A stretch of 64,000 nt of DNA from Stichopus chloronotus (lineage: Eukaryota; Echinodermata; Holothuroidea; Aspidochirotida; Stichopodidae), in the NCBI GenBank assembly GCA_021234535.1, contig CM037840.1, forward strand, positions 29,773,520-29,837,519, given 5' to 3'. A program made the position numbers and the translations under genes. This document shows positions 24,001 to 34,612 of this stretch, piece by piece (the first letter of the stretch is position 1; every line of letters begins with the position of its first letter). The notes beneath the pieces are model-generated. The model was not told the DNA's origin, ran no database searches, and worked only from the letters and a program-made list of their open reading frames with translations.

Positions 24001-27000
24001 TGTGTTTCTTTCAGGTTTGTCAGCACTTTGTAGGTCTTTTTATGAGGATATTGTCCTTTGTTGCCCTTTGCTAACTAAACGTAACTCATAGATTATGTGC
24101 AGTAGGGAGCTGGCTTCACTTCGTAGCCTGCCATTATCACTGCAGCTTCCCATAGCTTTAGCATGCATGGTATTCTGCAATGCTTATTCCTGTGAACAAA
24201 CTTTTGAAAGCCCCTCTGTAAATTTGATTTAATTACAATTTTATGGTTCATAATATCAAACCTCAAATTCATTCAACCTTCTAAGGATAGTAAATATGTA
24301 TGTAACAAAGGAATATACTGTAAGAAGTGCACACCAACTTGATGAATGCTACGTACATGTAGGCCTAGGCTTACAGTACTGTATGTATGTGTTATTAGCA
24401 AAGTAATATATTTTTCATTTTATGTTACATACTGTATTGTATAAAGTGTAATCCCCAGCATTCTACATGAATTGAGGCCCAACGAATATTCAGTAAGGAT
24501 GAGTCCAGACCTACTGCAGCTGTGTCAGGCTCCTAAAGTACGGTACTAATGTTTGATACTAAAAAGGTGGACCTCGTCAAAAGGTTTCTCTCTCAAAAAA
24601 ATTACTTAATTGTAATTTGCTGCTTTGTTACTCTAGTAAACTACTTAAAGCTACAGTAACTCGAAGTACAGTTAATAGATGTTGTGTCACACTGTACTTG
24701 TACCTTGATGACAAATTTCTAGGGTTTTTTTGTTCATATTGTTTTGCCCTTGAACTCAAGCCTCTTTCGTTCAAGTTCATTTTGGTTATGATATTTCAAA
24801 GTTTGCAACTGTCAGCATCTCAAGAAAGTCTTTTCTTATCCCTTTATTGCAAATTGAAAATCATTTGGCTGGAATTATCAGTTTGAACCGTGGACTACTT
24901 GTGCCTTTTTTTTTTATAGCATACATACGGTAATGTTGGAATTCATGCACTGTTGTAACATTTCAACATGAATACTTCCTTGAAGTTGCTATTCAGTACT
25001 AGGTCAGTCACATTTTACACGATCTTAATTTTTGCTTTTTTTCCCCTAGGCTGTTGTTCGTGGTTATCTCACAAGAAAGAAGCTCAGGGAAGCACAAGAA
25101 ATGTACCGAGAAATAGTGGAGTCCATAGAGGGCTGTGCCAAGGCCCAAGAGCTCCAATGGGTCGTACATGGTCGTCTTCCTATCCCTGTCCATAAACACA
25201 AGGTGCTGTATTTTTTGTTACATTAAGGTATGTTGCATTGTGCCCTTGGACAACACACATAACTTGAATGGAAGAAGAGTCACATGAGTACCAGCGATGC
25301 TGGGTCATTGTACACCGACAGGGTCCTCGGCAGCCTGTTTTAACTGGATATACCTCTTTTACAATTGTAATAAGTAAATTGATAGTCTAAGTGATTGCGT
25401 GCGTAGGCAAATAGTAAAGACATTGAAATTTCATCTCCAAAAGTTTGGTAAGGCTTTTAATTAAACCATTCAGACAATCTGGGAAAATAAATAGGTTCCA
25501 GTTGGTTAATTTTGCCATATGATTTCAAATTCTTCTAACATAAGGACAAAAAGTGTAGAATACGATAATGTACTGGTTGACAGTTTTCATTCAAATCAAC
25601 GGTGTGCTTCTTTGAGCAAGTCAATGGGAAGTATACTAGTATTAAATATTCAGTTAGCAACTCAGGATCACTGACGCCCCGGGCAAGGTTATGTTCAGCT
25701 CGTAGGTTATTTGTAAATACAGTGTTTCCTTTCACCAAATGCTACAATTCCCGATACCTACCAAGGAGCGACGACTTGAGTAGTATGTTTTTGATACACT
25801 AGTGAGACCTGTACTGTTGCATATTCATCATGTAGGTGGTTATAGTAAGAACCGTTAATTTTCAAATATGAGTTCTGTTTTTTACTGTTTCTATGCCAAT
25901 CCCGTTGCTTTTCGAAGTAGTTTCTGTCATTTTCCTTCATTGAAATCATACAGTAGTCTGTTCATGTACAACCTTGTGTGTACATTTAAAAATAAAGAAA
26001 AAGTTAAGATCAAACATAATCTTATCTTTTTGGTTTTCCAGTACACACGCAATCACTTTAACAGTTGTAGTTAAGCCATGAAGACCTTTTATCAGTTCAA
26101 AGCTCCTAGATGCGTTATTATCGTGGGCCTTGACCCCACACTGACTGTACTGGGCAATCCCTTAGTGATCTCAGCCTGCTTTTGTCCAAAGTGGTTGGTG
26201 AGAACCCTGTATTTAGAACCAGCAAAAGACAGGGGGCCTAACCAGCGAAAGTGACTACTGTACTTCTATCTCGTTATCATTAATGCTCTGGGATCTGGCC
26301 TTACAAACCCAAGGATTTAACCGTAGTGCACTGTAGAAATACAGTACACTGTTTTAATTGTGGCACATCTTTAGTTTAATATTTATTTATTTAATATTTA
26401 TTAATTACACCAGGTAGATGATTTGATTGTTCCTGTCATACACTGCCACAATTTTCCTCAGCCTCCCTTTTGATAAGCTTGTTTAAACAGATAATTGTTT
26501 ACATCACAGGACTACTAGACATAGTCCTTTTACATTTTTGTGTCACCAGTTCGATGGTCACTGCTAATACCTGTAGGTATGTTTGTATGTGTATGTTTGT
26601 AGATTTTTTTTTTTTAAATGGGAGCAGATTCTGTACATTTAAATTGTTTGGAGCCAGTGGATACTTTGGATATGAAGACTTTATTCCATGCAACTGGTTA
26701 AAATAAAGGAGTGCACAATAGTTCCATTTGTGCATACATGGGGCACCTAAATATCACTATTTAACAGTACTCAACCATTTGTGCTAAATGTTTTTCGTTT
26801 GTTCCTTTTGCTTGATGTACAGTACTGTACATGTCAGCTATTCAAATGCATTAACCATTTTGGTAAAATTCTCGCAGCTCAGATTGTGCAGCAACTTGAA
26901 ACCCAGTGTGTTTTCCGGATCAAGATACATCTCTCTTATTTTTAAAACAGCACATGATGGGATGACTTTTTGAACCTCTACAAAGATATCCCAATGTCCA

Positions 27001-30000
27001 ATTTAAAAACTGTGGGTAGCCACAAAACCAAAGAGCCCTGGAAGAATGAGTCAAAAATGAAACTGTTGTCCCTTAATTCTTAATTTAGTGATGAATCTAC
27101 CCTTTAGTGATGATATCTAATTGGGAGGTTTTAATACTCAGGTTTCAAGATGCAAAAGCTATAGAAAACCACCAATTTTTTACCATTTCACTAAATTGTA
27201 AAGCCAGTATAAAGTAGCAAAAAACTTTAAAAAAATTAATTTGCTAGAAACGAAGCATTCATTGTTATCTGTCGTTTAAAATGAAGGAATTTTACAGACC
27301 CCCGATGCAGTAATATTTTGTCATTATCCACAGAATAATTGCACTTTTCTTTTTTGCCCCCTCTCCTTAACTTTGCTGTTAAGTCTGGAAATATAGTCAT
27401 TTAAATTTTCAGTGGTCTCACAGTTATATCGTTCTTGCTTCTTAAGGTCAAATGAAAATAAAAACTATTTTCTTGAAACCTGTCTGCATGCTTTGTTTTT
27501 ACCCCTGAACGATTTTTTCTTATCATAAAAAGTAGAGTTTTTAACTGAAATGTCTTATCCTGGCTGCAGAAATCATCTCTCCAAGTCTTCAGTGATGTAT
27601 TTGCAAGATAGCATATCGATACATTGATGAGGCAGGTACAAACAGCTGTGTTGTCAACAGACCTTTCGGCACCCTCTTTGAAATGAGAAATGAACAGAAA
27701 AAAGGACCTGCACACCCAAATTATTAAATTATCCGAAAAATCCGAAAGAGAAACTGTTTCTTTTTCTTCCTGGGTTTCACTGGTTGGAAGTGACATTTCC
27801 TACTGATGCCACTTGGAATGATTCCTTGTGATCCCGGTCGCTCCCTTGATAATGGGAATTTGGAAAAGCACATGAGAAAAAAATGAACACAAAAAAATAT
27901 CCAAATTTTAATAATTTGATTAATCAAATTTATAATTTGATTAATCCAAGTAATCGTTTGATTAATCAAATCAGTCAATTTGAATTAAAGGGAAATAGGG
28001 CGTTTGTTTTAAAGAAAACATCCATATTTTTGAAACTGATGTTTGTGGGTGTAGAATGATAGATTATTAAAAATAAGGAAGGACGGTAGCCTTCTTTTCA
28101 AGAAATAAGCCCCTCACAGATTGAAATGTAGTTATTTGTTACTCAACACTAATTTGTTCACCCAAACTTTTCAAAATTCAAATGATGCTTCTTCCATTAC
28201 TCATCACATGCATAATGTTTTGAGAAGATGAAGCTTTGGTAAATGTTTATTGATGAGATTGAATGGTTTAACAATGATTACTGCTATTTTCTTTTGCATG
28301 TCATGTCGGTGTATTCTAAATGCCATATTTCCCTTTAAAACGAATTAGTAATTTGATGAGAAAGATTAATAATTTGTTAAACAAATTTGAAAATAATCTG
28401 AACATCTTTTAGCATGGACCTAATGGGAATTCATAGTGGAGTAGTCTTATACAGCCACAATAATTCAAAAAGGATACTGGACATGATGAATGTTCAATAA
28501 TTTGACCTCCCATGAAATTCCAGAATTACCCCCCCTTCCCCTCCATGAGGAGGTAATTGCCTCCTGGTTAAGAGCCACTGGTATACATCTTTGGTACTAT
28601 TATTGTACCACTCCATCCTCTCATTGTCAATGCTACTCTAAGCCTATTGCCATTATCTCAGCTCTCGCATAATCCAAGCTGTCTAGTATAAATTTTGATT
28701 CCAATCTAAATGGTATTGTTTTTACTTTCAGGAACCAGAGCTCACTGATTTCTTGAAGAGACTGACTGACAGGGTACCTGTGGATGGGACGAGTGCAGAT
28801 GGATCCCCCGCCTCTTCCAACCGAGACAGCGATGCAGGAACATACACAGTCACCACCTCAGATAAATACTCTAGTCTCACAACTGATGAAAGTAGTTCCC
28901 TATCTTGTAAGACAATCTCTTTGTTGGATTCAGAAATCACCGACGGTGAAGACGACACTGTCGGCACCAGATGTAAAACGTCCCGTCATACACCGGATGC
29001 CGAGCGGTTGGGGGTAGAAGAGTCTCCAGTTTCTCCAGAAACTGTCGTGGATACACATGAGGAGTTAAGAGAAGTCAAGCTTGCTGAAGGAAATAATACC
29101 TTAAAATCTAATAGGAGGAAAACTGAAAGCAAGGAAAAATGTGAGATTATCACTGACTCTATGGACACCGTGATGAATGAGAATGGGAAAAAGGAATGCA
29201 TGCAACATGAAGATTTTGAAATGAATGAACTGAGCAGTGGCAGACAACAGAATTCCAGAAACGGGAAAATACTTGATGTTCAGACCGAGGAGGATGGGTC
29301 GTCAGAGAGAGGTGTAGATACAGACAGTCAAAAATCTGATTTTCATCTGACAAATAGATATGAGCATCCAAAAGACAGAAGTGGTGGAGGAAATGGGTCA
29401 GTTGCTGAAAATGCTGTGACTCTGAAACCACCTGGTGAAAATATCGATGATAATAATGTTGATGAGCACAAGGGAGATGACAGAGCAAGGGGGAGGTTGC
29501 GAAAAGGAAGCTCTTCATATGATGAGAAAGTGCAGAATAAGGACATCCAGACACAGACTATGGAACCGAGCGATGTCAGAGCAGAGGGAGATGTTTCCAG
29601 AATGAAAGCAGATGTTGTGAGAACGCAGCCAGTCATCGAGTTCGATGAAAGTGTCCAGGTGGATGAAAGTAGGGACACTCAAAGTAAGTACTGTGATAAG
29701 GTAAAGCAAGGTAGCTTTGAATCTCCAGAGGACGGAACTATACCAAGAGCATCCTTGTCATCTGATGATAAGAACCAGAATTTGGAGGTAAATGATGCAA
29801 TGTCTTTAAGAAGATCAGATGATGGTGATGGGGTACTCTATGATGCAATGAGTGTCGTCAACGTCACAGATGAAGATGGAAAGTTGACTCACAAGCAGAA
29901 GAGAAAAGAGAAGGAGGGAGAGACAGAGGAAGATGAAGACACAAAAGAGAAGAACAAAGATGGAGATAAGGATGACAGTATTCCTTTTGTACCTCCATCT

Positions 30001-33000
30001 CCTATAATGTTGCAATCTCCTGGGAGGAAGGCGAAACAGTTTGTGTCATCTCCATCTGTGGTTCTGCCTCACAACGAGGGAGAATTACCTGTGCTTTCTA
30101 AGATAGAGAGGTTAGGAGACGAAGGGAGCGATGAAGACGGTGACTCCACAATGTTTACGAAAGTGACCTCACTTGGCGGATCATTGATGTCTGACCAAAC
30201 GTCTGTTTGGGACACAGATTCTGAAGATGTATCTGTAGTGGGTAGGTGACTTGATTATTCCAACCGCACACTTAGTTGATCACATGGGCGGAGCCAAGTC
30301 CTTTGTTTGGGAGGGGCCAAACTGGTGGTACAGTGAAGTGCAGGAGGAGTCTTTGGAGAGGTGGTGCCTCCTTCCCTCGAAAAAATTCCCTGTAACTGAA
30401 TAAGGGCCCTAAGACACAATTTGTTGCAACAAAAGTGCACAATTGCGAGGTTTGATCATTTTCTTCTAGAAAATTTTGTTTTCTGAGGTATAATGTAAAT
30501 TCCACAAACATGTTTTTTTTTTCCCACCTATGCTTGGCCCCATGACCTCTGCTGCCATCCCTGAAGCTACCAGTGGTTGATCATTAGGAACGTTCCCTCC
30601 CCCTGTTTAAAAACAAGCAAATGTAGTCCAAATGGTCCAGTGCTTATCACACATTTAATTCTTGTATCCACTCTCATTCCATCATAGGAGAAAAATCAAT
30701 CGTCATTTCTATTGATGTGTTTCAGAGGGGTCATGTTTTCCTGAAGACCTATCGCAACTCCAAACGTTGAGGAAAAACATCACCATGGAACTCCTGTGGG
30801 TACAGCAAGCCATTGAAAGTCGCAAAGCAGTGAGTTTCATTTTCTACTGCGGGAAGGCAGTTAAATTGCATATACCTGATTGGACCTAATGTTTAGTCTA
30901 CCATTTGCTCTGAATTTCAGCTCTTTTTAGGTTTCAATCTTCCTGCAACAATGTAACACAAATGTAAATATCAAGCAAAGAAACATTAGTAAATCGTGTC
31001 CCCATGTTTGGTTTATTTTTGTTGTGATACTTTGCCTGAAGTGAAGAATCACAGCCTTAAAACACAACAAAACTACAGTATAGTTGTTGCACTGCTGTAG
31101 TGACATGCATGAGCCTGTTGGGAAGTGGATAAGTCAGTGTGAAATGCAACCAGGCACTACAATCACTGTGTTAGATATTTGACTGAACTTTATGGACAAT
31201 AAACTGCGGTTGTGAAGCACAACCAGGCACTGCAAGTGTCTTGACTAAAACCTATTGACGTGTTCTGGTGTTCTGGGACATATCTAAGTTACATGGTTAC
31301 AGTATTGTCTGTTGTACTTGCATGAACTTGTTGGAAAGTGAAACACACTCTGTACTGTAATCACAATACACACTTGACTGAATCTGGTAAAAAGTAAAAT
31401 ATTGTTGTGAAACACAACCAGGTACTGTAATTATATAGCCTTGACTAGACCTCGTAAAATGTGGTTTGGTGTTGTGATGCAATTTAAATGCAGTCTTGGC
31501 CAAAACTCCTTGGGACACTTCGCTCCCCCTCTCAGTTTTGGCCACAGGATTACCGTTCACAGTGTACATTCATTCCTACAGCGCAACATTGGAAAGGGGC
31601 TGGGGGTTTCATGTTATCCTCTCAACTAAAATGAAGTTTTATAATCACAACGTACTGCAAAGTGTCCTAACGGATTTGTCGAAGATTATAAGTTACATAG
31701 TCATTGTGCAAATGACTTACATAAACCTGTTGGGTAGTAGCCTGAGTGGAATATTATCGTGGAGCACACTGAGGTACTAACTGTAATACTCATTCGACAG
31801 AGCCTGCTGAATGGTAGTAGGCTTTGTGTTGCAATGAACAACCAGCCACTGACTTTGACCATTGTATTTGTGACTTTTACCGAACCTGGTAAAAATTGGG
31901 ATGCCGTTGTGAAACATGACCAAGGATTGCCATCATCAGATTAGTTTTCTTAAGACCTAAATTGGATTATAATTATCAATCACATACATGCGTCCCCATT
32001 TAGCTCAGACATGAATAAAAGTTATCAAGGAACTGACCACAGCTCAAGTCTTATGTCAACATAATCTAGGGTTTATCCGCAATGCACACGCTCATGCGAG
32101 AAGCATATAAGTTTTAGTAAGGATTACCTGCAGTAATGCTGGGCAACACAGAGGCAGTACGCAAGGTGTGAAAGATAAAACCATGTGGAAGTGATTGCGT
32201 GCATAGGCATAAGGTAAAATCATTTACATTTCAAGTCTGAGAGTTCAGTGTACATGTCCTTTAATTTTGTCATTCAGACAATTTGGGAAAAAGGAATAGT
32301 TTTCAGGTGATAAAGTCTGTCGTGTGATTTCAAATTCTTCTGATGTAACGACAAAAAGTGTAAAATACAAAAATTGAGTGGTTGACAGTTTTCAGTTAAC
32401 TTAACTGTGTGCTTTCTCGGACAAGCCAATGGTATTGTGTATCTGTAATGAATATTCAGTTGGTCAAAACAGCTGATCGCTGACACTGCAGTGAGGAGGT
32501 TTTCAGATTATTTGTAACTACCATGGATGCGTTTCGCTTAATACTGCAATTCCAGATACCAATCAAGGAGGGAAGACTTAAGTAGTATGCTTTTGATACA
32601 CCAGTGAGGCCTGTACTGTTGCATATTTATTTTGTAGGCTCTTAAGAACCATTAATCTTCAAAGATGATTTCTGTCTTTTAACTGTTTTTCACAGTGGTT
32701 GCTTTCATCCTCGATCATTGAAAACAAAGAAAGAAAAATCTTATCAAAAAATCTCATCCTTCTAGGGTTTTTGTACAAACGCAATCACTTGTGCGGGCAA
32801 ACTCAGGGAAGAGGGATTACGGGCATTTCCATAGCATTATTGCAGGCAGCTATCGCTGTCATTGATGGACAATGAGTGGTTTTCCAAATTGTGAAAATAT
32901 AAAATCCCTTGCAGTCTTAACAGAAAACAGTGGTAACTAATCTGGAAGTGAGCAAATTTGTAACCGATGAGGTGTAAGTAGTCACTTAAAACACTCGCAG

Positions 33001-33143
33001 GTTAACGTTCTTTGTCCCTTCTACTTTAGATTAGTTTTGTTTGACTTTTCTTTCACAATTTTGTTTCTGCTCAACAGTATCTGAGACTGAAAACTAACTT
33101 GGATAGTAAAAGTGAAACCACGAAAGTCCAAAAAGGGACCTGA
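21022..33143 (+). CDS. IQCC: IQCC (IQ motif-containing protein C), complete, 5 exons
   Basis: A 629-residue orthologue of vertebrate IQCC, a poorly characterised predicted calmodulin-binding protein. Exons: 21022-21078, 25050-25202, 28732-30241, 30726-30829, 33078-33143; total 1890 nt, frame closed. An IQ motif, LLQ/AVVRGYLTR (IQxxxRGxxxR), is split by the phase-0 intron exactly after Gln19. It is followed by a charged helix (KLREAQEMYREIVESIEG) and the LQWVVHGRLPIP block. Exon 3 is a 503-codon acidic, Ser/Lys-rich disordered insert; with it the protein is clearly longer than the human one. The C-terminal ELLWVQQAIESRKA/YLRLK is the strongest identity signature of IQCC. Start ATG: gacATGG context at 21022. 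Identity rests on both ends of the protein; function is unknown here. Confidence 0.9.
21997..22563 (+). repeat. Tandem duplication, two about 285-bp copies
   Basis: Two nearly identical head-to-tail copies (from 21997 and from 22284, period 287) start gctcttgtagcatacagtag and end gttgtaatgggtgaggt. Copy 2 has a 2-bp deletion and a few substitutions. The high similarity implies a recent event. Lies in IQCC intron 1. Confidence 0.95.
23459..23742 (+). mobile_element. Non-LTR retrotransposon (LINE) 3' coding remnant
   Basis: A translated stretch reads LELRRLRGDLLQMFKI, then CGHRFKLQKVCFRLDVRKYF and FLQRVVDEWNGLPESVV with a stop. This is the characteristic C-terminal tail of LINE reverse transcriptases ('RK.FFs.RVv..WN.LP..vv'). 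A frameshift near 23480-23495 separates it from RLKILNLT upstream. It is a 5'-truncated, broken copy in IQCC intron 1, abutting a miniature element. Confidence 0.82.
23739..23950 (+). mobile_element. Miniature inverted-repeat element, family A copy 1 (deleted)
   Basis: 212 bp bounded by a perfect 12-bp inverted repeat, TTAAAGTGATTG / CAATCACTTTAA. The left part is near-identical to 25389 onward and the right part to the end of copy 2 (through tgtacatttaaaaataaaga). It is therefore an internally deleted derivative of copy 2. Confidence 0.85.
25050..25202 (+). CDS. IQCC: IQCC exon 2: rest of the IQ motif
   Basis: Acceptor ttttttcccctag, donor gtgctg. Encodes AVVRGYLTRKKLREAQEMYR and onwards, a basic amphipathic helix that completes the calmodulin-binding IQ motif, ending RLPIPVHKHK. 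Confidence 0.92.
25387..26061 (+). mobile_element. Inverted-repeat element, family A copy 2 (long)
   Basis: About 675 bp. Left end AAGTGATTGCGTGCGTAGGC, right end ACGCAATCACTTTAA. The outer four bases are CTAA on the left and TTAA on the right. No transposase open frame. In IQCC intron 2. Confidence 0.82.
27900..27980. repeat. Cluster of TTTGATTAATCAAA palindromes
   Basis: Three related AT-rich units (two full palindromes, one part) occur within about 80 bp of IQCC intron 2. Confidence 0.8.
28732..30241 (+). CDS. IQCC: IQCC exon 3: long acidic disordered region
   Basis: Acceptor tttttactttcag, donor gtaggt (phase 1). The frame is open for 503 codons with no stop. It begins EPELTDFLKRLTDRVP and is then dominated by D/E/S/K. 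It includes a mixed-charge run (HKQKRKEKEGETEEDEDTKE) and a Pro/Ser segment (IPFVPPSPIMLQSPGRK). No folded domain recognised. Confidence 0.9.
30726..30829 (+). CDS. IQCC: IQCC exon 4: conserved C-terminal block
   Basis: Acceptor gatgtgtttcag; encodes GSCFPEDLSQLQTLRKNITM then ELLWVQQAIESRKA. The ELLW-QQAI-SRK core is conserved in vertebrate IQCC. Donor gtgagt, phase 0. Confidence 0.92.
31080..31930 (+). repeat. Degenerate repeat built on a gtgaaacacaaccaggcact core
   Basis: At least four diverged units (near 31137, 31212, 31403 and 31895) share gttgtgaaacacaaccagg and a downstream ttgactgaacctggtaaaa motif. Spacing is irregular. IQCC intron 4. Confidence 0.65.
32189..32790 (+). mobile_element. 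Inverted-repeat element, family A copy 3 (diverged)
   Basis: About 602 bp, AAGTGATTGCGTGCATAGGC at the left and ACGCAATCACTT at the right. The interior shares blocks with copy 2 (cattcagacaat, gacaaaaagtgt, gttgacagttttca) but is more diverged. TTAA is not preserved at its borders. IQCC intron 4. Confidence 0.78.
33078..33143 (+). CDS. IQCC: IQCC terminal exon
   Basis: Acceptor tttctgctcaacag. YLRLKTNLDSKSETTKVQKG then T and TGA. The YL-LK start continues the vertebrate SRKEYLLLK block, which is why this exon was preferred over a later phase-compatible one at 34253. Confidence 0.87.
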   Translation, partial: YLRLKTNLDSKSETTKVQKGT

Positions 33144-34356
33144 CGACGTTAGTCCGTGACGGCTTACTTTCAAATAGTCACAATCGTACGGTGGCGAGGT
33201 GAGAGGTACTGGGACAAAATCTGGTTGAAGGCCGCTATTGAGGTAAGAACCTTTCCCATTCATGCTGGCACAGGACACGGTAAAATGAAGCTTTTCACAA
33301 TCTGCATAGCAGTTTAGAAGCCTTTTGAGTTTGTTGTAGTAAAATCTTTGATTCAAATTCAATGTTTGTAGTGAACTGCATATGCCAGGCATGTTCAGAA
33401 TTCGGATGCATAGCAGTCTGACCACATTATGTTACAAAGTGTGACAGCAGGTAAATAGCACAGTACAGTTTTGATCATTTAATGGCATGTAGATGAATGT
33501 GTGTTCAAAGAAAGAAATATTGTTTAATAATCTAACTCTCAATCTTTCTGGGGCTGAATTCCCTCTACCCTCTTCCCCTGCTACCTTCACCTCCACCTCC
33601 CATCTGCACAAACCTCTCTCAAATTAAGTACATATTTGTGTGTTCCTCTTTTCTATGTAACGTCAGAATGTTCCGTGAGATGTTTCCAATATTTGTGCTC
33701 TTGTCTCGGCGTTGGATTATTCTCATTGGAGACCCTTTAATTTACAGGCTCATCATTAGATTTCGATGATAGCAGAATGTATTTGTCTCAGTCAAGTGTT
33801 TCGATCATCATTTAGAAACTGGTGAAGTACTGCAGTTGCAAGCACTCTGCAATAATAATGCATACTCGATGATTTTGTTCAATTGATACTTACAAGTGTG
33901 ATGAAGTTTAAGTTGTGACATATCAAAACAGACTGCAATACAAGCATAGAACCGGTAATGCTTTGCTCTTTTTGTGTTCAAACCACATTTGCCATTTCTT
34001 AAAAATAGCAAAGCTTGCTGCAATGGCATCACAGGTGCTTGCTGCACGTTCACTTTCGGCGCGTGAGGTACCGACTCTATAACTCTCAACGGCTCATAAA
34101 AACCTGAAAACTTGTGTGTTGATGCAAAGATCTCCAATGTGATCAGTTTCTGTTACTCAATTGTATGATGGGTAAGAAAAGCAAACCTTTACAAAGTCTT
34201 TTCTTCGAACTCTTCAATGCCTGCTACTTTCACATTATTTTTGTTTCCACAGGTTTCATATGCCGACATTACGCAGAAGAGGAGGAGGCTTACAGAACCT
34301 TATACAGTAACAATTAATCAAACGAAAATTTTATATGAAGAGATGTTGGAATAAGA

Positions 34357-34362
34357 AATAAA
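34357..34362 (+). terminator. Candidate poly(A) signal for IQCC
   Basis: AATAAA about 1.2 kb after the IQCC stop, within a plausible 3' UTR length. Motif only. Confidence 0.4.
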
Positions 34363-34539
34363 ATACATGTTTGCCAATTGTTTTTTTCAACTTCAGTTGT
34401 TTGTTGTAAACTCATGTCAGGTAGGCTTTTGTGATTTGTTGAAAATTAATCCGCCCGTGATGCCCACTCTCCTCTCTCCTCAATTTCTTCTCTTCCCCTG
34501 TAAACAGACTCTACTGGCCCAGATTCTGACTTTGAATCG

Positions 34540-34612
34540 CAGTGGCGCTGAGATTCAAAGTCGGAACTTTCCACTTTATAGCAGGGATGTTCTTTTAACT
34601 GAGCTATAAGGC
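34540..34612 (-). repeat. tRNA-like (possible SINE or pseudo-tRNA) sequence
   Basis: On the minus strand the sequence has an A-box-like TAGCTCAGTTAAAAG about 40 bases before a B-box-like GACTTTGAATCTC, as in tRNAs, but the arms do not pair well enough for a functional tRNA. The B-box end overlaps an 11-bp hairpin (34528-34538 with 34552-34562). Confidence 0.35.

Noticed and set aside
29159..29678. Minus-strand open frames of 111 and 131 codons
   Set aside because: Antisense shadows of the acidic IQCC exon 3, with no splice or domain support.
33021..33425. Minus-strand 134-codon open frame
   Set aside because: It overlaps the IQCC terminal exon on the opposite strand, shows no recognised domain, and its composition looks like translated non-coding sequence.
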